From: Mailhella sp.
Lineage (GTDB): Bacteria; Desulfobacterota; Desulfovibrionia; Desulfovibrionales; Desulfovibrionaceae
DNA length: 7,012 bases
Direction: 5' to 3'
Assembly: GCA_020024815.1 (NCBI GenBank)
Contig: JAHHTE010000108.1
Coordinates: forward strand, 1 to 7,012
Shown here in pieces: positions 1 through 5,649 of the stretch. Position 1 is the stretch's first letter. Each line of letters begins with the position of its first letter. Below the pieces are notes generated by a model. The model was not told the DNA's origin and made no database searches. It worked only from the letters and a program-made list of their open reading frames with translations. The position numbers were made by a program, and so were the translations under genes.

Positions 1-330
1 AATAATTTAATGGCAATGAATTTACCAGAATTAAGTGCAAATATTAATATTGCTGCAAAAGAAATGCAAGATTTTGGTGAAAATTCAAAAATTGCTATTG
101 AAGAATATAAAAAACTTGGTAAGACGTTAAATAAAAATGCTGATACAATAGTTAAAAATATACAGACTATTACAACCAATGGGGCAAAATTAACTCAAGA
201 AGATTCTGCTCTTATGCAAGAACTTTTTGTAACATTACAAGCATTAAGAGATGCTGCAAATTCTATTTCTTACTTAGCTAAACTTTTGGAACGTCAACCT
301 GATGCGTTAATTTTTGGAAAGGAACAATAA
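1..330 (+). CDS. MCE-family (MlaD/PqiB-type) lipid-transport protein, C-terminal part only
   Basis: The reading frame is open from base 1, so this is the last 109 residues of a longer protein. The ATGs at 10 and 16 are probably internal, since no ribosome site can be seen and the fold would be incomplete. The visible part is hydrophilic and helical, with many Asn, Lys and Glu. It ends in a helix containing LRDAANSISYLAKLLERQP and then DALIFGK, a C-terminal signature I associate with MCE proteins encoded next to a PqiC-type lipoprotein. In the family, the missing N-terminus carries one membrane anchor and the MCE domain, which forms a periplasmic ring or tube passing phospholipids between inner and outer membrane with an MlaE/MlaF-type ABC transporter. 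Those partners would be expected just upstream, outside the window. The stop codon overlaps the next start by one base, so the two genes are translationally coupled. Identification rests on the tail motif and the neighbour; the MCE domain itself is not visible. Confidence 0.78.
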   Translation, partial: NNLMAMNLPELSANINIAAKEMQDFGENSKIAIEEYKKLGKTLNKNADTIVKNIQTITTNGAKLTQEDSALMQELFVTLQALRDAANSISYLAKLLERQPDALIFGKEQ

Positions 331-908
331 TGAAAAAGTTTTTTTTGTTTTGTAGTTTTATAGCATTATGTGCATGCACACATGTTAAATCCACATATTA
401 TGTGATAGATGTTCCTTTTACCGAAAATATGCAAACAGAGTTAAAACAAGGAAAAGGCCCTATTTTTGCAATTTTGCCTATTGGAATACCTTCATATTTA
501 GCACGTCCACAACTTATATTACGTGAAAGTAATGCAGAAATTCATATTGCTGAAAAGCATCGTTGGGGTGAAAATTTAGATAAAGCTATTGGCAGAGTTT
601 TAGCTAATTCATTAACAGATAAACTTGATTCTATTAATGGTGTTGTTGTTCCAAGTAGGTTAGGTTTACATCCTGATTATTCAATTCAATTAGAGATTAG
701 TCGTTTTGAAGGTAATATAAATGCTTCGCTTGAAATGGTTGCATTTTGGACTTTACAAAAAAATAATAAAAAAATATTGCAAGGTAATTTTTATCGAAAG
801 GTGCAAACAGGTATAGGGTATTCTGATCTTGTTACAGCTTATGGTACAATTTTATCTTTGTTAGCTGATGATATTGCTCAAGCAATAATGCAATATAATT
901 TTAAATAA
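330..908 (+). CDS. ABC-type transport auxiliary lipoprotein (PqiC/DUF330-like)
   Basis: This 192-residue protein has a lipoprotein signal peptide: MKK, a hydrophobic stretch, then lipobox L13-C14-A15-C16, so Cys16 should be lipidated. Thr at +2 rather than Asp suggests sorting to the outer membrane. Family-like segments are IGIPSYLARPQLILR (51-65), HRWGENLDKAIGRVLANSL (77-95), a beta segment YSIQLEISRFEGN (117-129) and a C-terminal helix LADDIAQAI (178-186). This order matches the ABC_trans_aux/PqiC family, whose members are the outer-membrane partner of MCE transport systems. The start at 330 has a good Shine-Dalgarno (AAGGA, 319-323, six-base spacer) and overlaps the upstream stop. It most likely helps the MCE protein move lipids across the periplasm; substrate and direction cannot be read from sequence. 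Two extra cysteines (8 and 14) lie in the signal peptide and would be removed on processing. Confidence 0.85.
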   Translation: MKKFFLFCSFIALCACTHVKSTYYVIDVPFTENMQTELKQGKGPIFAILPIGIPSYLARPQLILRESNAEIHIAEKHRWGENLDKAIGRVLANSLTDKLDSINGVVVPSRLGLHPDYSIQLEISRFEGNINASLEMVAFWTLQKNNKKILQGNFYRKVQTGIGYSDLVTAYGTILSLLADDIAQAIMQYNFK

Positions 909-914
909 TGGGGC

Positions 915-3071
915 ATGTATTTGAAATTTTTTTATAAAATTTTATTAAAGTTATTTTTTAGAGTTCAAGTTGTAGGCTTAGAAAATTATAATTCTGCAGG
1001 AACAAATTGTTTTATTGTAACAAATGCAAGTTCTTTGCTTGATCCTCTTTTAATATCATGTTTTTTAAATGATACAATTACAGTTGCTGTTGATGCAAAG
1101 TTAGCAAAAAAATGGTGGATTAAACCTTTTCTTGCTTGTTCTAAAATTATAGAGGCAGATTTTGAATCTCCAATTTCAACATTAAAATTAGTAAAAGCTA
1201 TTGAACAGCATGAGCGTTGTATGGTTTTTCATGATAAGTCGTTTATACATGATCAACATTACATGAAAATTTTAGAAGCAACAGCTCTTATTGCAGAAAA
1301 AGCTCATGCAAAAGTTTTACCAATTCAAATTGATGGGGCACAATATTCAAAATTTTCTTATTTTAGGCATAAACAAGTTTTAAAATATTTCCCTAAAATA
1401 ACATTAACAATTATGCCTCCTCAACAAATAGCATTAGAAGGCAAGCAAAATGCTAAGGAAAGAAGAAAATTAAATGCCATTAAACTTTATGATATAATGG
1501 GAAATTTACGTTTAGCCTCAATTAAAACAGATATAAATTTTGCACAAGCTTTTATTGATGCAATGAAAGTTCATGGTAGAAAATACATTATAGCTGAAGA
1601 TCAAGAAAGAAAATGTGTTGATTATCAAACTATTTTATTAAAAGCAAATGTTCTTGGACGAGCTATTGCTAGATATGCAAAAGATGAAACAAAATTAGGT
1701 TTTATGCTTCCAAGTTCTTTGGCTGGTATTGTTTCATTTTTAGGTTTTCATTTAATGGGAAAAGTTCCTGTAATGATTAACTTTACTGCAGGAGCTTATG
1801 CTGTTGTTGGTGGTTGTGGAACATTAGAATTAAAAACAGTTATTTCATCAAAAAAATTTATAAAACTTGGTGAATTAGAAGGTTTAGAAAAAGCTATAAA
1901 AGATGCAGGAATGCGTGTTTTATATTTAGAAGATATTGCTAAAGATATTTCTTTATCGGAAAAAATATTGGGTTTATTGGCAACAAAATTTTGTATAGCT
2001 CCATCAACTCCAAGCAATGAACCATTAGCCATTATGTTTACATCAGGTACTGAAGGTTTACCAAAATCAGTATTTATTAGTCATAAAAATGTAATTTATA
2101 ATAAAGAGCAAGATTTATCTATTTTAACAGTACATTCTGGTGATAGAATATTTAACTGCTTACCTTTGTTTCATGTTTTTGGTTTGGGAGTAGGAACAAT
2201 ATTGCCTTTAACAAGTGGGATAAAAGTTTTCTTTTATCCTTCACCTCTGCATTATAGAATTGTTCCACAACTTTATTATGAAAGTCAATCTACTGTGATT
2301 TGTGGTACAGATACTTTTTTAGCAGGATATGCACGTTATGGTAGACCGTATGATTTTTGTAATACACGAATAGTTATTGCTGGTGCTGAAAAATTACGGG
2401 AATCAACAGCTAAAATTTGGAAAGAAAAATTTGGTGTTGATATTATGGAGGGATATGGAGCAACAGAAACTTCTCCTGTATTATCTGTTAATACATTAGC
2501 AAATTGTGCAAAAGGTAGTGTAGGGCGTTTATTACCAGGACTTGAATATAAATTAAAAAAAGTTGAAGGTATTGAAGTTGGTGGCTCATTGTGTGTCAAA
2601 GGTGCTAATGTTATGTTAGGTTATATGCGTTCAACAAATAAAGGTGTGCTTGAAAAACCTAGTATTGAAATTAATGGTGAAATATTAGAAGGTTGGTATG
2701 ATACTGGTGATATTGTAACTATTGATGAATATGGTTTTATTTATATAAAAGGTAGAGCAAAACGTTTTGCAAAGCTTGGCGGTGAAATGGTTTCTCTTGT
2801 TGCTATTGAAACAGCTTTAGCTGAATTATGGCCTGATGTGCCATTAGGTATAATAGCCATGCCTGATGATAAAAAAGGAGAACAGCTTGTTCTTGTTATT
2901 GAAAAAGAAGATGTAACAACAAATGAAATTGCAACATATTTTGCTACAAAAGGTGTATCTTCATTGTGGACACCAAAGAAAATTCTTTGTGTAAAGCAAG
3001 CACCTGTTATGGGATCAGGTAAATTTGATTATAATACAGCAAAAGAAATGGTTAAAAATTTGGTAAAATAA
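915..3071 (+). CDS. aas: Aas-type acyl-ACP/acyl-CoA synthetase fused to a degenerate PlsC acyltransferase domain
   Basis: At 718 residues this matches E. coli Aas in length and domain order. Aas activates free fatty acid with ATP onto acyl carrier protein and transfers it to 2-acyl-lysophosphatidylethanolamine at the inner membrane. Residues 1-200 align with the PlsC-like domain, but its active site is gone. The HX4D motif reads NASSLLD (37-43), with Ala38 where the catalytic His belongs, and the FPEGR block reads FHDKS (105-109). The C-terminal adenylating domain looks intact: TSGTEGLPK (376-384), YPSPLHYRIVP (441-451), EGYGATETSP (512-521), WYDTGDI (594-600), GRAKRFAKLGGEMVS (613-627) and the catalytic-type Lys703 in GSGKFDY. 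It probably still makes acyl-AMP and an acyl thioester, while lysophospholipid acyltransfer by this chain is doubtful. It begins six bases after the lipoprotein stop. The start is uncertain: GGGG at 910-913 is too close to ATG 915 but well placed for TTG 921. No LplT-type transporter gene is fused or adjacent in the window. Confidence 0.88.
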   Translation: MYLKFFYKILLKLFFRVQVVGLENYNSAGTNCFIVTNASSLLDPLLISCFLNDTITVAVDAKLAKKWWIKPFLACSKIIEADFESPISTLKLVKAIEQHERCMVFHDKSFIHDQHYMKILEATALIAEKAHAKVLPIQIDGAQYSKFSYFRHKQVLKYFPKITLTIMPPQQIALEGKQNAKERRKLNAIKLYDIMGNLRLASIKTDINFAQAFIDAMKVHGRKYIIAEDQERKCVDYQTILLKANVLGRAIARYAKDETKLGFMLPSSLAGIVSFLGFHLMGKVPVMINFTAGAYAVVGGCGTLELKTVISSKKFIKLGELEGLEKAIKDAGMRVLYLEDIAKDISLSEKILGLLATKFCIAPSTPSNEPLAIMFTSGTEGLPKSVFISHKNVIYNKEQDLSILTVHSGDRIFNCLPLFHVFGLGVGTILPLTSGIKVFFYPSPLHYRIVPQLYYESQSTVICGTDTFLAGYARYGRPYDFCNTRIVIAGAEKLRESTAKIWKEKFGVDIMEGYGATETSPVLSVNTLANCAKGSVGRLLPGLEYKLKKVEGIEVGGSLCVKGANVMLGYMRSTNKGVLEKPSIEINGEILEGWYDTGDIVTIDEYGFIYIKGRAKRFAKLGGEMVSLVAIETALAELWPDVPLGIIAMPDDKKGEQLVLVIEKEDVTTNEIATYFATKGVSSLWTPKKILCVKQAPVMGSGKFDYNTAKEMVKNLVK

Positions 3072-3100
3072 AAAAGGGCAGTAATTGCCCTTTTTTATTT
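3071..3100. terminator. Bidirectional rho-independent terminator between convergent genes
   Basis: AAAAAGGGCA (3071-3080) pairs perfectly with TGCCCTTTTT (3086-3095) around the five-base loop GTAAT. A T-rich tract follows on the plus strand, and the A-run gives a T-tract on the minus strand. It starts in the last base of the aas stop codon and reaches the stop codon of the minus-strand gene at 3095, so one short hairpin appears to end both transcripts. Confidence 0.88.
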
Positions 3101-3442
3101 TAATGGAGTAAATTGTAAAATCGTTGCTTTATGTTTTGGTTTTTCTTTTTTCATAAATTCGTCCATCATACCATTAAATTGTAAATTAGTTCCTGCTTGG
3201 TCTAAATCTATGGCTGATGAATTTTTTGCACGCATAGCCCATTGTGTATTAAAAAGTTGATTTTTCCAATTTTTTGCTTGAATAAATGAAAGTATGAGTA
3301 CAGCTTCTTCCCAACGTTTAGAAGGTTCAAATTCATTAACAATTTGAGCATATTTTTCCCACAGAGAATCAAGGGAAGCTTGATCCATACTATCAAGTTG
3401 TTGTGCCATTTTTTGTAATAAATGTTCCATACCATGTACCAT
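3095..3442 (-). CDS. Small conserved-looking protein of unknown function
   Basis: A 115-residue soluble protein with no signal peptide, membrane segment or cysteine. I do not recognise a named domain. The first two thirds look helical and amphipathic: an N-terminal helix (about 5-20), the segment LDSLWEKYAQIVNEFEPS (24-41), then KRWEEAVLILSFIQAKNWKNQLFN (42-65), rich in Trp and aromatic residues. The C-terminus is Met- and Lys-rich (MMDEFMKKEKPKHK). The central segment resembles conserved hypothetical proteins of Desulfovibrio-type genomes that I recall, but I cannot name the family. Its own sigma-70-like promoter and shared terminator make a real, single-gene transcript likely. The start is ambiguous: ATG at 3442 lies only 14 bases after the -10 box with a weak AAGAAA-type site, and a second ATG at 3430 would shorten the protein by four residues. 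Confidence 0.72.
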   Translation of the reverse strand: MVHGMEHLLQKMAQQLDSMDQASLDSLWEKYAQIVNEFEPSKRWEEAVLILSFIQAKNWKNQLFNTQWAMRAKNSSAIDLDQAGTNLQFNGMMDEFMKKEKPKHKATILQFTPLK

Positions 3443-3456
3443 TTTTCTTTTTTTAT

Positions 3457-3485
3457 AGTATAGAGTTAATTATTCTTCTCTGCAA
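3457..3485 (-). promoter_or_regulatory. Sigma-70-like promoter for the small minus-strand gene
   Basis: On the minus strand a -35 TTGCAG (3485-3480) is followed, after exactly 17 bases, by -10 TATACT (3462-3457). The -10 matches five of six consensus bases and the -35 three of six. Transcription should begin near 3450, leaving a leader of about eight bases before ATG 3442. Confidence 0.6.
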
Positions 3486-3546
3486 GTAAAAAGTATTTAT
3501 TGTTTTTTAATTATTATGTGTTTTGAAAGTAATTGTATTTTTTTTT

Positions 3547-3578
3547 GAGAGGAGAACTTTTGAAAAAGTTCCCCTCTC
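3547..3578. repeat. Imperfect inverted repeat (14 paired bases, one mismatch)
   Basis: GAGAGG then GAACTTT (3547-3560) pairs with AAAGTTC then CCTCTC (3565-3578), with a single A/C mismatch (3553 and 3572) and a loop of about four bases. No U-tract follows on either strand, and a run of nine T precedes it on the plus strand, so it is not a standard terminator. The arm AAAAAGTT (3563-3570) is also perfectly complementary to AACTTTTT at 3594-3601, giving a second possible stem. Confidence 0.8.
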
Positions 3579-3606
3579 AAACTCTCCCCTTAAAACTTTT
3601 TAATCA

Positions 3607-3644
3607 AAAAGCCCTTTTGCGTGCAAAAGAGCTTTTGTTTTTTT
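3607..3644 (+). terminator. Terminator-like hairpin containing the TTTTGCGTGCAAAA core
   Basis: AAAAGCCCTTTTGC (3607-3620) pairs with GCAAAAGAGCTTTT (3623-3636) with one C/A mismatch, followed by G and seven T (3638-3644). It is a good rho-independent shape for plus-strand transcription and weaker on the minus strand, where a five-T run follows. No plus-strand gene lies directly upstream, so it would stop read-through past 3095 or end an unrecognised short transcript. Confidence 0.65.
3614..3628. repeat. 15-base direct repeat, copy 1 (CTTTTGCGTGCAAAA)
   Basis: The 15-mer CTTTTGCGTGCAAAA is identical to the sequence at 3870-3884, 256 bases further on. It forms the top of the terminator-like hairpin at 3607-3644. 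The flanking arms of the two hairpins differ, so the shared core stands out. Confidence 0.85.
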
Positions 3645-3760
3645 CACATAATATACTGTAAAAACAAAATATTTACTAACTTAGTTATAATTATTGAATT
3701 TAGTTCATTATTAATGAAAATAAATTTTATTAAAAAAGACTTTTACCAATGTCCCTAGAT

Positions 3761-3798
3761 AGGCAAATTTATTGAAACTTGTTTCAATAAATTTGCCT
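3761..3798. repeat. Perfect 18-bp palindrome with a two-base centre
   Basis: AGGCAAATTTATTGAAAC (3761-3778), then TT, then the exact reverse complement (3781-3798). No U-tract follows on either strand, so it is not a standard terminator. It is followed by GATTGAGGGGGGATGGGGG. It could be an extragenic palindromic repeat, a protein-binding site or an RNA hairpin. Both neighbouring genes run leftward, and it lies downstream of flgE, not in any promoter I can see. Confidence 0.9.
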
Positions 3799-3862
3799 GA
3801 TTGAGGGGGGATGGGGGAAATCATTTCCACCAAAGAAAAAAATTAATTTAGAAACACACTCT

Positions 3863-3896
3863 AAAAACTCTTTTGCGTGCAAAAAAGTTTTTTTTT
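3863..3896 (+). terminator. Second terminator-like hairpin with the same core, followed by nine T
   Basis: AAAAACT (3863-3869) and TTTTGC (3871-3876) pair with GCAAAA (3879-3884) and AGTTTTT (3886-3892), with one C/A mismatch, running into T3888-3896. On the minus strand the A-run gives a five-T tract, so it could also act as a back-up terminator for leftward flgE transcription beyond the primary one at 3913-3936. Confidence 0.6.
3870..3884. repeat. 15-base direct repeat, copy 2 (CTTTTGCGTGCAAAA)
   Basis: Identical to 3614-3628; it forms the top of the hairpin at 3863-3896. See copy 1. Confidence 0.85.
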
Positions 3897-3912
3897 GTTG
3901 TTTTAACACAAT

Positions 3913-3936
3913 AAAAAAGGGGGAATAATTTCCCCC
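3913..3936 (-). terminator. Rho-independent terminator of flgE
   Basis: Read on the minus strand, GGGGGAA (3936-3930) pairs with TTCCCCC (3925-3919) around a four-base loop and is followed by TTTTTT (3918-3913). It begins 24 bases beyond the flgE stop codon, the expected place and orientation. Confidence 0.88.
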
Positions 3937-3960
3937 TGTAATATGTATAAGATAAATAAA

Positions 3961-5475
3961 TTATCGTTTCATTTCAATAGCTTTTTGAATCATGGTATCA
4001 ATACTTTGTACACCTTTACTGTTGGATTGGAATCCACGTTGTACTAAAATCATATGAACCATTTCAGTTGCCATATCAACATTTGATAATTCTAATTTGT
4101 TTGAATGAATTTTGCTATAATTTTCAGTTCCTGCAACACCAAATTCAACATTACCAGCTTCAGGGGAATGGGTATAAAGATTATTTCCTTCTCTATGTAG
4201 TCCATCTTCACTTGTAAAACGTGCAATAGGAATTCTATACATATCACGAGTTACACCATTGTTATAAAGAAGTTGTACTGTTCCATCATCATGAACACTT
4301 AAGCTTGTAAGATCACCTTTTCCATATCCATCTTGTTTCATATTTTTAAGCGAACAAGTTGTTTGTAATGCTGTTGTAGTAGGAGTACCTAATTCTATAC
4401 CAGCTAAATTGGGTAAGTTGATAAAATCTTTACCTATTTCTGCTGGTGTTTGTACATTTTGTGCTCCTTGTGCATTTGCTGTCCAACCAGTTCCTTTAAT
4501 ACCAAAATTTAAAGAAATATTTTGAGGTTCTTGATCTTTTAATTTAATTTCAACTTTTGGAGTACCATTTTCAAGTGTTGCTAGTTTCCAGTTAGTGAGA
4601 TCAGTTAAATCATCGCCATTGGGTGAAAAAGCATTCATATCTTTAAGCTCACCAGCACTAGAAAAAGTCATAGTACCTGCCATAAGTAAACCAGCACTTT
4701 TTTTACCAGCATATTGTTCTCTGCCATCTAGTTCAGGATCCATAGCTACAACGTATTCGTATACTTGTAAGCCATTTGTAGATGGTGCTTGATCAACATA
4801 AACTTGTAAATTATGTTTTGTGCCTTTTTCATCATAAAATTGTAAAGTAAGAGATTCTGCATTATTAAGAGGAGGTTTTACTGTACCGTCCCAAGATTGT
4901 AGCATAGAAAAATATGGATTATTTTCGTCCTTGTATCCATCAATTTTACTATACATATTTAATGCAGCAAAAATATCTGTGGTTGCTTTTGGCTTGCTTG
5001 TGGCTATTTCTGGATCATTTGTATTAATAGTAATAGGCTCAAGCCCTCCGCCTTCAGTCCCTTCTTCATTAATAGGATAACCCATTAAAAATTCACCAGT
5101 AGGTGTTTGTAATGTACCTTCATGATTAAATCTAAAGTTACCAGCTCTTGTATAAAAAGTTTCATTTTCTGCATTTGTAACTTGAAAAAAACCTTTTCCA
5201 CTTAATGCTAAGTCAGTGGAAGCATTTCCATTTTCAAATGAACCTGTTGTAAATAAAGAACGGATTTCTCCAATTTGTGAGCCATAACCTACTTGTCTTA
5301 CTTCCATTTCATAGGCAGCACCTGCTGGAAGATCTTTGCTTCCAAGACTATCAAATAAAAGTAATTGTTTTTTAAAAGCAACTGTATTGGCGTTTGCAAT
5401 ATTTTGCGAAACAATACCAAGACCTTGCGAATGTGTTTTCATTCCGCTTGTGCTTGTATAAAGACCTTGCATCAT
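3961..5475 (-). CDS. flgE: Flagellar hook protein FlgE
   Basis: This 504-residue protein has the layout of the rod/hook axial family. The N-terminal segment (2-35, with LYTSTSGM and IVSQNIANANTVAFKK) and the C-terminal helix (460-504, with LELSNVDMATEMVHMILVQRGF, ending EMKR) form the coiled-coil D0 core. The SGKGFFQV segment (92-99) and NLYTHSPEAG (432-441) are family landmarks. The large central part (about 160-390) is longer than in FlgF or FlgG, which favours FlgE. Hook protein polymerises outside the cell after export by the flagellar type III apparatus, consistent with no Sec signal peptide. It has one Cys, residue 374. The gene stands alone, away from other flagellar genes, between an unknown gene and divergent ackA. 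AGGAG (5489-5485) places the start at 5475 rather than 5472. A sigma-54 promoter and a terminator frame it. A paralogous hook-like protein is possible if another flgE exists elsewhere. Confidence 0.88.
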   Translation of the reverse strand: MMQGLYTSTSGMKTHSQGLGIVSQNIANANTVAFKKQLLLFDSLGSKDLPAGAAYEMEVRQVGYGSQIGEIRSLFTTGSFENGNASTDLALSGKGFFQVTNAENETFYTRAGNFRFNHEGTLQTPTGEFLMGYPINEEGTEGGGLEPITINTNDPEIATSKPKATTDIFAALNMYSKIDGYKDENNPYFSMLQSWDGTVKPPLNNAESLTLQFYDEKGTKHNLQVYVDQAPSTNGLQVYEYVVAMDPELDGREQYAGKKSAGLLMAGTMTFSSAGELKDMNAFSPNGDDLTDLTNWKLATLENGTPKVEIKLKDQEPQNISLNFGIKGTGWTANAQGAQNVQTPAEIGKDFINLPNLAGIELGTPTTTALQTTCSLKNMKQDGYGKGDLTSLSVHDDGTVQLLYNNGVTRDMYRIPIARFTSEDGLHREGNNLYTHSPEAGNVEFGVAGTENYSKIHSNKLELSNVDMATEMVHMILVQRGFQSNSKGVQSIDTMIQKAIEMKR

Positions 5476-5484
5476 AATGGCTTT

Positions 5485-5489
5485 CTCCT
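5485..5489 (-). promoter_or_regulatory. Shine-Dalgarno of flgE, deciding between two adjacent ATGs
   Basis: AGGAG (5489-5485) lies nine bases before the ATG at 5475 and twelve before the ATG at 5472, favouring the first. It sits in the loop between TGGC (5493-5490) and GCCA (5481-5478), a possible weak four-bp stem. Confidence 0.75.
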
Positions 5490-5513
5490 GCCAAAAAAAA
5501 TAATAACGATTTC

Positions 5514-5539
5514 GGCAAAAATTTCCCTCTTTTTTTGCC
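5514..5539 (-). promoter_or_regulatory. Hairpin predicted at the extreme 5' end of the flgE mRNA
   Basis: On the minus strand GGCAAAAA (5539-5532) is perfectly complementary to TTTTTGCC (5521-5514), with a ten-base loop. With a transcription start expected near 5541 from the sigma-54 promoter, the stem would occupy the first bases of the message. It may protect the mRNA 5' end or act as a binding site; function is inferred only from position. Confidence 0.5.
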
Positions 5540-5550
5540 TATCTTATATT

Positions 5551-5568
5551 TAGCATAAAATGTGCCAA
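5551..5568 (-). promoter_or_regulatory. Sigma-54 (RpoN) promoter of flgE
   Basis: The minus strand reads TTGGCACATTTTATGCTA (5568-5551). The -24 element TTGGCAC is a perfect match, the -12 element is TGC, and GG and GC are separated by exactly ten bases as required. RpoN control of hook genes is common in flagellated proteobacteria. Expected start is near 5541, giving a leader of about 65 bases. An enhancer-binding activator would be needed, and its site would fall near the ackA promoter or inside ackA; I could not identify it. Confidence 0.88.
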
Positions 5569-5591
5569 AATCTCTTTTTTCCCTTTCATAC

Positions 5592-5620
5592 TTGACAAAA
5601 AATAAGAGTAAGAATAAAAT
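5592..5620 (+). promoter_or_regulatory. Strong sigma-70 promoter of ackA
   Basis: Perfect -35 TTGACA (5592-5597), a 17-base spacer and -10 TAAAAT (5615-5620, five of six). The start would be near 5627, giving a leader of about 23 bases with no room for a riboswitch. It is back-to-back with the flgE promoter, 23 bases away. Confidence 0.85.
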
Positions 5621-5637
5621 TTATAAACATTCTTTTT

Positions 5638-5643
5638 AAGGAG
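5638..5643 (+). promoter_or_regulatory. Shine-Dalgarno of ackA
   Basis: AAGGAG six bases before ATG 5650. It fixes the start and shows that the roughly ten-residue N-terminal extension relative to typical acetate kinases is real. Confidence 0.88.
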
Positions 5644-5649
5644 ATACGC

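Larger units (their letters stand above)
3443..3960. other. Gene-free 518-base stretch with hairpins and repeats
   Basis: No convincing coding frame lies here on either strand. Apart from the promoter at its left edge, it holds an imperfect hairpin (3547-3578), a terminator-like hairpin (3607-3644), an AT-rich spacer (about 3645-3750), a perfect 18-bp palindrome (3761-3798), a G-rich tract with runs of six and five G (3805-3817), a second terminator-like hairpin (3863-3896) and the flgE terminator (3913-3936). A weak small palindrome TTCATTATTAATGAA sits at 3704-3718. The density of inverted repeats is far above the rest of the window. It suggests extragenic repeat elements or an unrecognised small RNA, but I can support neither firmly. 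Confidence 0.8.

Noticed and set aside
10..330. A complete 106-residue gene starting at ATG 10
   Set aside because: The frame is open to base 1, no ribosome site is visible, and the sequence reads as the tail of an MCE protein.
3208..3435. Minus-strand 75-codon frame overlapping the small unknown gene
   Set aside because: It is a shifted frame of 3095-3442, with composition typical of out-of-frame AT-rich DNA (many Lys, Asn, Ile, Leu).
3652..3657. Possible -10 box TATACT for a small RNA in the gene-free stretch
   Set aside because: No acceptable -35 box at 16-18 bases upstream; TATACT-like hexamers are frequent by chance in such AT-rich DNA.
3547..3896. CRISPR array or insertion-sequence ends
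   Set aside because: Only two copies of a 15-mer with unequal context, no regular spacers, no transposase frame and no target-site duplication seen.
4595..4792. Plus-strand 65-codon frame inside flgE
   Set aside because: It lies antisense within a well-supported gene, has no family motifs, and is a by-product of that gene's codon pattern. The same holds for 1796-2032, 2336-2599 and 5365-5553.
5509..5516. Sigma-28-like -10 box GCCGAAAT upstream of flgE on the minus strand
   Set aside because: Only six of eight bases match, the -35 position is just an A-run, and the GCC is already explained by the leader hairpin. The sigma-54 promoter is far stronger.
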